Of a stretch of DNA of 64,000 nt, positions 55,896-64,000 are shown in pieces. Numbering within the stretch: position 1 is the first letter of the stretch; every line of letters starts with the position of its first letter. The stretch is from Ningiella ruwaisensis. Its GTDB lineage: Bacteria > Pseudomonadota > Gammaproteobacteria > Enterobacterales > Alteromonadaceae. A model generated the notes under the pieces. The model was given only the letters and a program-made list of their open reading frames with translations. It did not search any database and had not been told where the DNA came from. Location of the stretch: assembly GCF_004798935.1 (NCBI RefSeq), contig NZ_RAHT01000006.1:248001-312000 (forward strand). The letters are read 5' to 3'. Both the position numbers and the translations under genes were made by a program.

Positions 55896-58800
55896 TTTTT
55901 TGCTCCAGCCAAGAATAAAATATAGGGAGTAAAAATAGAGTGGTGAATGTAGAAGTAAACAGGCCCCCTATCACAACAATTGCTAATGGTTTTTGGACTT
56001 CCGCCCCTGGTCCAGTAGCAAAGGCCAGCGGCGCAAGGCCAAACATCGCAGTTAAGGCAGTCATCAGTACCGGCCGCAGTCTCTGCTTAGCGCCGTCTAT
56101 TATTCTGTCTCGCAATTGCCTGGTGTGCATATGACTTTGCTCGAAATGGGCAATCATAACGACTCCGTTTAAAACCGCTATTCCCAATAAGGCTATGAAT
56201 CCAACAGATGCCGGAACAGAGAGAAATTCTCCACTGAAAAATAAAGCAATAACCCCGCCCATTACGGCAAAAGGAATATTACATAAAACTAAGACAGCTT
56301 TTAATAAAGAGCCGAAAGTGGAAAATAAAATAATTGTTATGAGCAAGAGTGATATCGGAACAACCATCAACAGGTTCTCAGTTGCCCGCTGCTGACTTTC
56401 ATACTCCCCGCCAAAACTGATCAAATAGCCAAGTGGAAGGTCAATTTCCTTGTCTATTGCTTCTTGTAAATCTTCGACAAAACTCACTACATCGCGTTCA
56501 GCAACGTTGCTTGTGACAACAGAAAATCGATTACTGTTCTCTCTCTCGATTTGAATAGGTCCTTGCTTGATGCTGATGTCTGCAATGGTATGTAAGGGAA
56601 GCAATTGTCCATCTGGTAATAAGATCGGCATTTGATTAACGTCGTTAATACTGGCAGGCTTCCAGGATATATTCTTGGCGCGAGATAAAACAATTGGCGT
56701 TTTGACTTTACCTTCTATGAAAGTAGAGACTTGCACGCTGTCAAGGTAAGCGCGCAAATATGCGGAAAGATCTGAGGTATTCATACCTATCTGACTCGCC
56801 ATCTCTGGATGTAAACGAATTGTCAGAAATCGTCCTCCCTCAATAATAGAGGTATTGACATCCTGGCTACCTTTAACATCTTCGACAACCCTTTTAATTT
56901 TCGAGGCTAACTCTGCCAGCACTTGAATATCGTTACCAAATACCTTAATCGATACTGCACTGGTATTTCCCGTCAACATTTCTGACACACGCATTTGAAT
57001 GGGCTGGGTAAATCCAAAATTCAATCCCGGATAAGATGCTACTATGGAGCGTATAGCAGCAATTAATGACGCTTTATTTTCGTACTCCCATTCAGATTCT
57101 TCTTTTAACTCCATAAATATATCAGTTTCGTTCAAACTCATCGGATCGAGCCCTATTTCGTCGGAGCCGACGCGTGCCACTATTTGCCTGATTTCAGGTA
57201 TTTTTGCCAATAGCGCTTCTTGTATCTGAATGTCAAGCTTGGTTGAAGATTCGAGTGAAATACTGGGAGACTTTTCTAACTGAACAATAATATCGCCCTC
57301 ATCAAGAGATGGCATAAACGTCTTGCCTAAAAACGCAAACAACAAAAGGCTTAATGTGAGAATGCATAAAGCCAGTGCCATGAGACTTTTTGAGTGCACG
57401 AAAACATGCATTAACATCTTTTCATACTTCGCTTTCAACCATCTCATACTGCTTGGTTCGTTTTTCATCTCCTGTTTGAGCAGCAATGAGCAAAGTGCTG
57501 GTATCAGAGTTAAGGAAAGTATCAAAGACGAAATCATGGCGAATACAATTGTGATTGCCACTGGAGCAAAGAGCTTTCCTTCCAGTCCTGATAATGTCAA
57601 CAAGGGTGAAAAAACAATAATGACGATCACAGTACCTGAAACCACGGGTACTGCAACGTCCTTACACGCGCGATAAATCAGATGTAGTTTAGGTAAACTG
57701 GTATTTCTCTGGGTCATTGTTACTGCATTTTCTACCACAACAACAGATGCATCGACTAACATCCCGATTGCTATGACCAAGCCGCCTAAACTCATCAAAT
57801 TTGCTGTAATATCAAATTGCTCCATAAGTAAAAAAGTAGAGGCGGCTGAAAATGGAAGGATCATCGATACAGTAATGGCTGCGCGCAAATCGCCAAGAAA
57901 TACCGTCAGAATAATTATGACGAGAATGACCGCCAGGAAAAGCGCTTCTTTTATCGTACCCACTGTTTTGTCAATGAGAACTTTTCGATCATAAAAAACA
58001 TTAATGTGTGCATGTTCTGGAAGCGTTTTTTCAATACTGGCTAACTTTTGTCGAACTTGTTCTATTACATTCGCAGTATTTGCGTTTTTAAGTGCAATGA
58101 CAATCGCTTGAGCGGTCTCGTTCCCATTGCGAGTAACTGCTCCGTATCGGGTTAAATGCCCTTCACTTACTTTAGCAACATCTCTTAATCGAAGCGTACC
58201 TACCTCATTGCTCACCACCATTTCTTTTAAGTCATCAATGGAGTTAAATCTCCCTTCTGCTCTTACAATTAAAGTGTCATTCCCGATATCCGCACGACCA
58301 ATCGTGCCATTTGCATTTGAGCTTTTCACCTTCACTATCAGATCACTAAAACTTAAACCGATTGCTGAGAGCGCTACAGGATTTGGACTTATCTGAAAAG
58401 TTTTAGCGAATCCACCCAAGATATTTACGTCTGCGACCCCATCTATACTCCTGAGCAAAGGTCGAATTTCCCACTCCAATATTTGACGACGCTCTGTAAG
58501 TGATAATTCGTCACTTTCTAAACTAAACATGAACATTTCACTTAAAGGCGTGCTCATCGGGGCAATACCGCCCTCAACGCTATCGGGGAGTGAAGGCAAT
58601 ACATTAGCCAGTCGCTCGGCTACTTGCTGTCTGGCCCAGTAAATATCTGTTCCTTCTGTAAAATCAAGTGTTATATCGGTGATCGCGTACTTGGTCATTG
58701 AACGCAGAATTTCCTGATTCGGAATGCCTAATAGTTCGGTCTCCACCGCCAGTGTTATTTGTGCTTCAATTTCTTCGGGCGTCATTCCCGGTGCTTTTAA

Positions 58801-58950
58801 AATAATTTTGACTTGCGTTGGCGAAATATCCGGAAACGCATCAATAGGTAGCGTCATCCATGAGTAAGCTCCAGCAATTAAAATAAAAACAGACATAATG
58901 AGTAAAAATGTTCGCTGAGTTAAAGAAAAATTAATGAGTCTCTCTAGCAT
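55885..58950 (-). CDS. heavy-metal efflux RND permease (CzcA/CusA family)
   Basis: A 1021-residue HME-RND pump subunit. The ATG at 58950 (MLERLINFSLTQR) is preferred over the TTG at 58962, as it gives the usual family start and follows the adaptor stop as TGATATG. It has twelve helices and two large periplasmic loops. Helix 4 carries GMLVDASVVVVENAV with the proton-relay Asp and Glu; the extra Asp found in true CzcA (LDFG) is replaced by LGGL, nearer to CusA. The substrate ion is therefore uncertain. It forms a tripartite pump with the two genes upstream in the operon. Confidence 0.9.
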   Translation of the reverse strand: MLERLINFSLTQRTFLLIMSVFILIAGAYSWMTLPIDAFPDISPTQVKIILKAPGMTPEEIEAQITLAVETELLGIPNQEILRSMTKYAITDITLDFTEGTDIYWARQQVAERLANVLPSLPDSVEGGIAPMSTPLSEMFMFSLESDELSLTERRQILEWEIRPLLRSIDGVADVNILGGFAKTFQISPNPVALSAIGLSFSDLIVKVKSSNANGTIGRADIGNDTLIVRAEGRFNSIDDLKEMVVSNEVGTLRLRDVAKVSEGHLTRYGAVTRNGNETAQAIVIALKNANTANVIEQVRQKLASIEKTLPEHAHINVFYDRKVLIDKTVGTIKEALFLAVILVIIILTVFLGDLRAAITVSMILPFSAASTFLLMEQFDITANLMSLGGLVIAIGMLVDASVVVVENAVTMTQRNTSLPKLHLIYRACKDVAVPVVSGTVIVIIVFSPLLTLSGLEGKLFAPVAITIVFAMISSLILSLTLIPALCSLLLKQEMKNEPSSMRWLKAKYEKMLMHVFVHSKSLMALALCILTLSLLLFAFLGKTFMPSLDEGDIIVQLEKSPSISLESSTKLDIQIQEALLAKIPEIRQIVARVGSDEIGLDPMSLNETDIFMELKEESEWEYENKASLIAAIRSIVASYPGLNFGFTQPIQMRVSEMLTGNTSAVSIKVFGNDIQVLAELASKIKRVVEDVKGSQDVNTSIIEGGRFLTIRLHPEMASQIGMNTSDLSAYLRAYLDSVQVSTFIEGKVKTPIVLSRAKNISWKPASINDVNQMPILLPDGQLLPLHTIADISIKQGPIQIERENSNRFSVVTSNVAERDVVSFVEDLQEAIDKEIDLPLGYLISFGGEYESQQRATENLLMVVPISLLLITIILFSTFGSLLKAVLVLCNIPFAVMGGVIALFFSGEFLSVPASVGFIALLGIAVLNGVVMIAHFEQSHMHTRQLRDRIIDGAKQRLRPVLMTALTAMFGLAPLAFATGPGAEVQKPLAIVVIGGLFTSTFTTLFLLPIFYSWLEQKNAD

Positions 58951-58951
58951 A

Positions 58952-59977
58952 TCAGTCACCAATACCCATCATGATCCCCTGAACGGCGCTTACCGAAGAT
59001 GTCAGTATTTCAAAGTCACCGAGATTACGAGTAGTGGAAACCGTATAATGGGTAGACGAAGATGATAAAAGTTCAACTTCTACAGCTTCGTAAAATTCTT
59101 CTGATTTAACTAACACGTAATATTGCCCGTCCATGTCAAATACCGCATTTTTAGGAATACTAAATAGCGGTTGATTGTATATTGGCTGCACATTCAATTG
59201 CTGTCCATAATGTGCAACGCAGTGATCGGGAAGTGGCTCCGTCCAAAGTGTTGAAAAAAACCTGCTATCAGTATTAAAATTTGTAGCAATAGCTATCTCA
59301 CATGTTTCAAAGCGTAAAGCAGTAGGCGTTACTCTATTATTGAGAGCAAAGCTAGCCGATATCCGTAGCGCATCATGTGGAATAATTTTCGTTAGCAAAT
59401 CACCTGCCATTGTCCTTTCCTGATGCTGATAGAGCAGATATCCATCAATGGGTGCCAAGATAATTAATGAGTCAGCATTGATAGAGGATGGTTCGATGTT
59501 GTCAAAAAAATGCTGATATTCTTCATAATCCAGTTTGCTTTTTGAATACAGTTGCACGGTTTGAAGCCAGATATCCTGATTTAATAAGCCCTTTTTAAAC
59601 AACGCCTGCTGGTTTTCGTAGAGTGATTTTGACTGCTCATAAATCAATTTTGCCTGTTGAAATTGTTCAATGTAATGATGAACTTCAGGCCCTTTTATAA
59701 CCGCGAAAGGTGTACCTTTTTCTACCTGAATACCTGAATTAATTAAGTATTGCGCTTGATGGATTTCGATTGGAGAAACAACTGAATAGGACTGTCCTGG
59801 CATTTCAGACACTCGGCCTGATAAGGGTCTTCCTTCGTAGAAAGAAATCCCTTTAACTTTATGAGTCGTTTGCTCTAAATTTTTTAAGTCACTTATTTTT
59901 ACCACAAGCTCTTGTGCCAAACCCGTTTTAGGTATGAACATGTGTATGAGTAAGTAGATGAAGATGTATTTATTCAT
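58952..59977 (-). CDS. RND efflux periplasmic adaptor (CzcB/CusB-like)
   Basis: A 341-residue membrane-fusion protein with a signal peptide (about 1-21, ending GLA). It has a lipoyl half motif, an alpha-hairpin (about 105-150, KLIYEQSKSLYENQQALFKKG) and a beta-barrel domain. No His-rich metal-binding N-terminus or metal-binding C-terminal extension is present, so it is a short version of the family. It overlaps the outer membrane gene by 4 bases. Confidence 0.85.
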   Translation of the reverse strand: MNKYIFIYLLIHMFIPKTGLAQELVVKISDLKNLEQTTHKVKGISFYEGRPLSGRVSEMPGQSYSVVSPIEIHQAQYLINSGIQVEKGTPFAVIKGPEVHHYIEQFQQAKLIYEQSKSLYENQQALFKKGLLNQDIWLQTVQLYSKSKLDYEEYQHFFDNIEPSSINADSLIILAPIDGYLLYQHQERTMAGDLLTKIIPHDALRISASFALNNRVTPTALRFETCEIAIATNFNTDSRFFSTLWTEPLPDHCVAHYGQQLNVQPIYNQPLFSIPKNAVFDMDGQYYVLVKSEEFYEAVEVELLSSSSTHYTVSTTRNLGDFEILTSSVSAVQGIMMGIGD

Positions 59978-61170
59978 AAAGGAATGCCTGCAATTTGATG
60001 AATGTTGGAAATTTGTTCGCGGATTGCAAGCCGGTTAAGTTGAATTTCTTGTTTAGCCTCAATTAGCGTAATCAGGTGACGAATATTGTTCTCGCGATTA
60101 GGCGCATTCGATTGCAACAGCTCCTCAATTACAAATTCGAAATCGGTGATGTTCTTTAAATTATCGTCTAATACTTCCTGTTTATTCTTGAGGAAGTTGA
60201 GTTGAGCTACAGCGGCGGCGAAATCAGATTCAATTTGTGTATACATTTGATAAAGCGTTGTTTCATAATCTAACTTTTCACTGCGCCACTCATTTGATTG
60301 AATAAGGCTTAAGTTATTGCCAACACCAATGGGAATTTCAATTCCAATACCTACTTGCGTCTCTGAAAAATCAGGATCATCGATATGTCGCGCACCAAGC
60401 TGAACTTGCCAGGGCTCAGCACTATTTTGTTGTGAGAAAACGGCTATTTCATATGCGCGCCAACTTGCACGCAGCATCTGGATTGAAGGGTGTTGATTTA
60501 AATTAATTGCTTCGAGTTTAAAGCTTTCCTGCAAATCATCAGGAAATTCATTTAAGCCGGTTAGCTTTTGATAGGCTCGTACTGTACTTAGAGAGTTGTG
60601 TTCCAACTCGAGTTGGGTGAGCCTACTTGAATGCAACTCTAGCTTTAGTAACATTAGCGTTTGTTTAGGAAGAGCATTTCTCTCAAACAAATCAGTAAAA
60701 GCGCTTACAATGTCATTAAGTTTTGTAATTTTTTGATTATTGACCCTCTCCTGAATAGCATTTCGTTTGAACCGCCATGTCAGGTTCCGAATATATTCAG
60801 ACAAAAGTAATTTGCGTTGTTTTAATGTGATATTTTGCATGAGAGAGGTGTTTTTAAGCACGTCCGCTTCGAATTTTTTACGCAAAGAAGACTTAATGGG
60901 GAGATTAAGCATTAGCTCAGTTTCTGATGCGCCTCGTTCATCTTGCTTTTCCCAATGAAGAAGAGATACAGATGGGTTAGCATCAATCCAGGAAGGGGAC
61001 TTCGACCTCGTAAATGCCTCGTCAATACTTTGAACATCGAGATTTTTATGTTTTTCTAGCGCCGACTCTAATGCATCGTGGAAACTTACTGAAGCGTTGG
61101 CAGCGCTTAAATATAGACAAGCAACACTCACAAAGAGTATTTTCATTTTTTTAACATATTGAAAAATCAT
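59974..61170 (-). CDS. TolC-like outer membrane efflux protein (CzcC-like)
   Basis: A 398-residue protein with a signal peptide (ending AANA) and the long helices of an OEP fold (FHDALESALEKHKNL; HPSIQMLRASWRAYEIAVFSQQ; WQVQLGARHIDDP). It is the first gene of the czcCBA-DUF3240 operon. The start at 61170 has AGAGA upstream. It is divergent from a LuxR-type regulator with a 146-base gap. Confidence 0.83.
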   Translation of the reverse strand: MIFQYVKKMKILFVSVACLYLSAANASVSFHDALESALEKHKNLDVQSIDEAFTRSKSPSWIDANPSVSLLHWEKQDERGASETELMLNLPIKSSLRKKFEADVLKNTSLMQNITLKQRKLLLSEYIRNLTWRFKRNAIQERVNNQKITKLNDIVSAFTDLFERNALPKQTLMLLKLELHSSRLTQLELEHNSLSTVRAYQKLTGLNEFPDDLQESFKLEAINLNQHPSIQMLRASWRAYEIAVFSQQNSAEPWQVQLGARHIDDPDFSETQVGIGIEIPIGVGNNLSLIQSNEWRSEKLDYETTLYQMYTQIESDFAAAVAQLNFLKNKQEVLDDNLKNITDFEFVIEELLQSNAPNRENNIRHLITLIEAKQEIQLNRLAIREQISNIHQIAGIPL

Positions 61171-61246
61171 TAAATTCTCTGTAAGTGAGTGATTATTTTA
61201 ATGTAAGATAATGCGCTTATTTAATACCTTAGACTATAGACATATG

Positions 61247-61266
61247 TGATACATTGCGTGATACAT
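61247..61266. promoter_or_regulatory. tandem TGATACAT direct repeats, candidate operator
   Basis: TGATACAT occurs at 61247-61254 and 61259-61266, 12 bases apart, within ACATATG...CATGTGT. It lies in the gap between the efflux operon and the LuxR-type regulator. Confidence 0.4.
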
Positions 61267-61316
61267 GTGTTGTATATGAGCATTTAAGTTATTGATTTAA
61301 TTAGCAGAGAGTGCAT

Positions 61317-61808
61317 ATGAAAGACAAAATAATCGCAGCTATATTAATAACGATTATGCTTTTGAATGGAGCAGACGTTCTGGTTGATTTGAGTTTAAAT
61401 ATGCCGCTTTGGCATATCGCTCAAGAGGCGTCCTTGGTTTTCCTCTCGGGTATTGGCGTCATTCTTCTTGTTCGCCACATGCATAAACGTACTATAGGTT
61501 ACAAGAGGCTCAAATCAGATCTAGATGATGCGAAAAAACAAATAAATACGCTTAACGGAAAAATTGAGAGTGAAAGGAAGCGTTTCGCTGGAGTAATTAA
61601 GGCTCAGTTTGACGAGTGGCAATTAACAAGTGGGGAACAACAAGTTGCTTTATTACTCCTTAAAGGCTTAAGTTTGAAAGAAGTATCAATAGTGCGGAAT
61701 ACAAAAGAAGCCACCGTTAGGCAACAAGCATCAAGTATATATGCAAAAAGCAACTTGGAGGGACGTCACGAATTTGCTGCTTGGTTTTTAGAAGATTTTC
61801 TCAATTAA
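61317..61808 (+). CDS. membrane-anchored LuxR-family transcriptional regulator
   Basis: A 163-residue protein. Two N-terminal helices (about 5-20 and 35-52) precede a coiled-coil (KRLKSDLDDAKKQINTLNGK) and a GerE/LuxR-type HTH at about 100-163 (SGEQQVALLLLKGLSLKEVS and TVRQQASSIYAKS). There is no receiver or ligand domain, so the membrane part presumably senses the signal. A GTG two codons upstream (61311) is an alternative start. Divergent from the metal efflux operon and the likely regulator of it. Confidence 0.82.
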   Translation: MKDKIIAAILITIMLLNGADVLVDLSLNMPLWHIAQEASLVFLSGIGVILLVRHMHKRTIGYKRLKSDLDDAKKQINTLNGKIESERKRFAGVIKAQFDEWQLTSGEQQVALLLLKGLSLKEVSIVRNTKEATVRQQASSIYAKSNLEGRHEFAAWFLEDFLN

Positions 61809-61841
61809 ACACACTTCATCCGGTTTCCGAAAGGACTTATT

Positions 61842-62816
61842 ATGAATCGCTGTCGTTTTTATACCCTGTCGAACAAGCATAGTATGAGCGTCACGCTGTG
61901 TAATTATGGCGCGCGTATTGTGTCTATTCGCGTGCCCAATGCAAACGGTCAGCTAATTGAGACGACATTTGCCGATCAAAGCAGCTCATCACTACTGAAT
62001 GATCAAGCCTTTAAGGGCGCCACGTGCGGCCGTGTAGCTAATCGAATTGGCAAGGCATCATTTGTATTGGAGGGCCAGCAATATCACCTTGAGGCCAACG
62101 AAGGGAAAAATATACTTCACGGCGGTGCGGGCGGCTTCTCGCAGCAAACTTGGTTTGTTGACTGGCATCGCAAAACCTATAAGGCTGACTGGCTTCGCAT
62201 GTCATATTTTTCAAAGGATGGCGATCAGGGCTTTCCTGGAAATATAAGGGCGAGTGTTGATTTCACGCTTTATGACGACAATCGATTAATACTGTCGTTT
62301 AGCGCTGAAAGTGACAAGGCAACACCGATAAATATGTGCAATCACAGCTATTTTCACTTGGGTGAAAAAGACATTAATGCACTGGAACTGCAAGTAAAAG
62401 CACATAAATATTTAGATGTTGATAAGCGTGGAATACCCACTGGACGCTTTATGCAAGTGGATGAATTGGTAAATCTTAATCAGCTGCGCCCTATCCACTC
62501 ATTTTTGCCAAACCGACCGCTTGATCATTGCTATATATTGGATACAAAAAGTCAAGGCTTGCATGCTAGCAAAGCAACTGCGCTTTCATCAGCGCGCTTA
62601 GTATCTCGCAATAAGGGCATCGCCTTAGATATTTTTACTGACCAGGAAGCCATGCAGGTATATACGGGCAATTTTCTTGAGCATCCCCATCGCGCTATAG
62701 CGCTTGAAGCACAGGGACTTATCGATGCGGTTAATCACGCGCACTTTAAGGGCGATTTTGCAAAACCTGATGACCCCTATAAAAAGTGGCTTTGCTATCG
62801 TTTTTCGCATATGTGA
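61842..62816 (+). CDS. galM: aldose 1-epimerase
   Basis: A 324-residue mutarotase. It has NRIGKASFVLEGQQYHLEANEGKN and the GGAGGFSQQTW region, the active-site histidine in NMCNHSYFHLG, and a catalytic Glu near the end in ALEAQGLIDAVNH. It interconverts sugar anomers (galactose/glucose). It converges with a GH13 amylase gene 11 bases away, in keeping with local sugar metabolism. Confidence 0.92.
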   Translation: MNRCRFYTLSNKHSMSVTLCNYGARIVSIRVPNANGQLIETTFADQSSSSLLNDQAFKGATCGRVANRIGKASFVLEGQQYHLEANEGKNILHGGAGGFSQQTWFVDWHRKTYKADWLRMSYFSKDGDQGFPGNIRASVDFTLYDDNRLILSFSAESDKATPINMCNHSYFHLGEKDINALELQVKAHKYLDVDKRGIPTGRFMQVDELVNLNQLRPIHSFLPNRPLDHCYILDTKSQGLHASKATALSSARLVSRNKGIALDIFTDQEAMQVYTGNFLEHPHRAIALEAQGLIDAVNHAHFKGDFAKPDDPYKKWLCYRFSHM

Positions 62817-62827
62817 TGAGTTACTCT

Positions 62828-64000
62828 CTATTCTTCCTCATCGCAATGTTTTACAAATACCCGATATGCATAAGCAGGAAGTTCAAGCGACTGTCCCTTT
62901 TCAATATGCGTAATTGATTCCTTGTACTGATGCGTGCTTGCGCACAAAACAGCATCATAAGCATCCACATAATATTCTTCTTTAAAGCGAACGCTTACAG
63001 CCTTGTCAGAAAAGTTGAACACGCAAAACCACTTACTCTGAGCATCTTCTCTAACAAAACTAAACACTTCAGACATAGCATCATTTGGCACTTGATGCAT
63101 GCGCGCGCCAAATGCGCCGTTATGCAATGCAGTATGCGCCTTACGCAGCTTTAGTAAAGACTGATAAAAGTCATACATAAAGTGAGGTTGCCAATCAATA
63201 GGGTCGCGCTCAAAGAATTTCAAACGTTTGCTTTCACCTGCTTCCTGTCCGTTATGAATAAGCGGCATACCTTCACCAATAACCGATAGCACAATCGCAG
63301 CATTTAGCATCGGGCCGAACTTTTCGTCCGGCGTGCCTTCCCAGGCATTTTCATCATGGTTACTTACAAAAGTCATACGATAAGCTTCTTTAGGCCAGGC
63401 TCGTTCATTCCAGGAATAATATTTGCGCAGTTTATCAAGCGGTAAAACCCCTTGTGCAATACCAAACAAAATCTCATTCCAACTCCATGCATAAGTCATA
63501 TCAAAGCCATGCTCATGCATATCTCTGTCTTCCCACTCTGCTAGCATAAATACCGGTTTGATGGCATCTAGTGCCTTGCGCGCCTGACGCCAAAAATCAT
63601 TTGGCACATAGCCGGCAACATCACATCTAAAGCCATCCAGATCGTACTCTTTTATCCAATGGCAAAGCGCGTCAATCATGTATTCGCGTAATGCTTCGTT
63701 ATTGTAATCAAGTTCGATAATGTCGTCCCAGTCCCACCACGGTGAAGGTCTGAAGTCACCTTTGTAGTCCTTTGCATACCAATGTGGCTTTTCATGGACT
63801 AATGGATTGTCCCAAGCGGTATGGTTGGGCACCCAGTCAAGGATCACCTTTAAATCAAGGTCATGAGCCGCCTTTACCAGGCGTTTAAAATCCTCAGGCG
63901 TTCCAAACTCCTCATTTACCGAATAGTAGTCTTTAACGGCATAGGGACTGCCCAAACTTCCTTTGCGATGCTTTTTCCCAATCTCATGAACCGGCATCAG
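62828..64000 (-). CDS. GH13 alpha-amylase family glycoside hydrolase, C-terminal part
   Basis: The frame is open to the right edge, so the N-terminus is outside. The visible 390 residues cover most of a GH13 barrel. Conserved region I is DWVPNHTAWDNP, region II is GFRCDVAGYVP with the catalytic Asp, region III is FMLAEWE with the acid Glu, and region IV is FVSNHDENAW. A small beta domain closes it. The LMPVHEIG start of the visible part is the usual second-strand motif. No signal peptide can be judged. Alpha-1,4-glucan degradation is likely; exact specificity unknown. Confidence 0.88.
   Translation of the reverse strand: MMPVHEIGKKHRKGSLGSPYAVKDYYSVNEEFGTPEDFKRLVKAAHDLDLKVILDWVPNHTAWDNPLVHEKPHWYAKDYKGDFRPSPWWDWDDIIELDYNNEALREYMIDALCHWIKEYDLDGFRCDVAGYVPNDFWRQARKALDAIKPVFMLAEWEDRDMHEHGFDMTYAWSWNEILFGIAQGVLPLDKLRKYYSWNERAWPKEAYRMTFVSNHDENAWEGTPDEKFGPMLNAAIVLSVIGEGMPLIHNGQEAGESKRLKFFERDPIDWQPHFMYDFYQSLLKLRKAHTALHNGAFGARMHQVPNDAMSEVFSFVREDAQSKWFCVFNFSDKAVSVRFKEEYYVDAYDAVLCASTHQYKESITHIEKGQSLELPAYAYRVFVKHCDEEE

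Noticed and set aside
1-64000. CRISPR arrays, insertion sequences, prophage genes, tRNA and rRNA
   Set aside because: No direct repeat array, transposase, phage gene, tRNA cloverleaf or rRNA sequence was recognised in the intergenic regions read.

Overview
The window looks like chromosome of a marine gammaproteobacterium of the Alteromonadales type (Alteromonadaceae-like). This is judged from moderate-to-low GC, the gene set (FadIJ, an ECF sigma factor with a DUF3379 partner, PutP, an EAL-HDOD protein, a his operon with leader peptide, CydABX-DC) and the types of intergenic palindrome. No rRNA, tRNA, insertion sequence, prophage or CRISPR array was seen. Both ends cut through genes: an M16 protease on the left and a GH13 amylase on the right.

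Layout. 1-5.3 kb: end of an insulinase-like protease, a small membrane protein, and the anaerobic-type beta-oxidation pair fadI-fadJ on the minus strand, with a FadR-like operator inside its predicted promoter. 5.25-5.48 kb: a 230-bp palindrome. 5.7-15.1 kb: a MoxR / DUF58 / VWA (Bat) aerotolerance-type operon followed by a DUF885 lipoprotein peptidase. 15.2-18.2 kb: a secreted beta-helix protein with two repeated carbohydrate-binding-like modules and a decayed TIM-barrel-like N-terminus. 18.7-22.9 kb: ECF sigma/anti-sigma pair, Na+/proline symporter, EAL-HDOD protein. 22.97-23.24 kb: a nested palindrome. 23.3-28.8 kb: sulfate activation operon cysD-cysC-cysQ-cysN plus an SLC13-type permease. 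29.6-29.8 kb: a second palindrome sharing its core with the first. 29.9-37.4 kb: complete hisGDCBHAFIE operon with promoter, hisL and attenuator. 37.5-38.1 kb: IbpA-like small heat shock protein behind a ROSE-like RNA thermometer.

39.2-55.0 kb is the most interesting part. Around a FisR-like sigma54 activator lie three minus-strand operons, each with a recognisable sigma54 (-24/-12) promoter: sqr plus a DUF3365 cytochrome-like gene; cydA-cydB-cydX-cydD-cydC plus a persulfide dioxygenase; and an MMPL/RND transporter with a LolA-like periplasmic protein, an outer membrane barrel and a DUF2892 protein. Read together this is a probable sulfide/sulfane-sulfur response island. SQR would feed electrons to quinone, sulfide-tolerant cytochrome bd would drain them to oxygen, the dioxygenase would remove persulfide, and the RND set would move an unknown cargo. 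The family assignments rest on motifs; the regulatory link is inference.

55.2-61.8 kb: a lipoprotein, then a czcCBA-type heavy-metal efflux operon with a DUF3240 protein and a divergent membrane-anchored LuxR-type regulator. 61.8-64 kb: aldose 1-epimerase and the C-terminal part of an alpha-amylase family enzyme, convergent.
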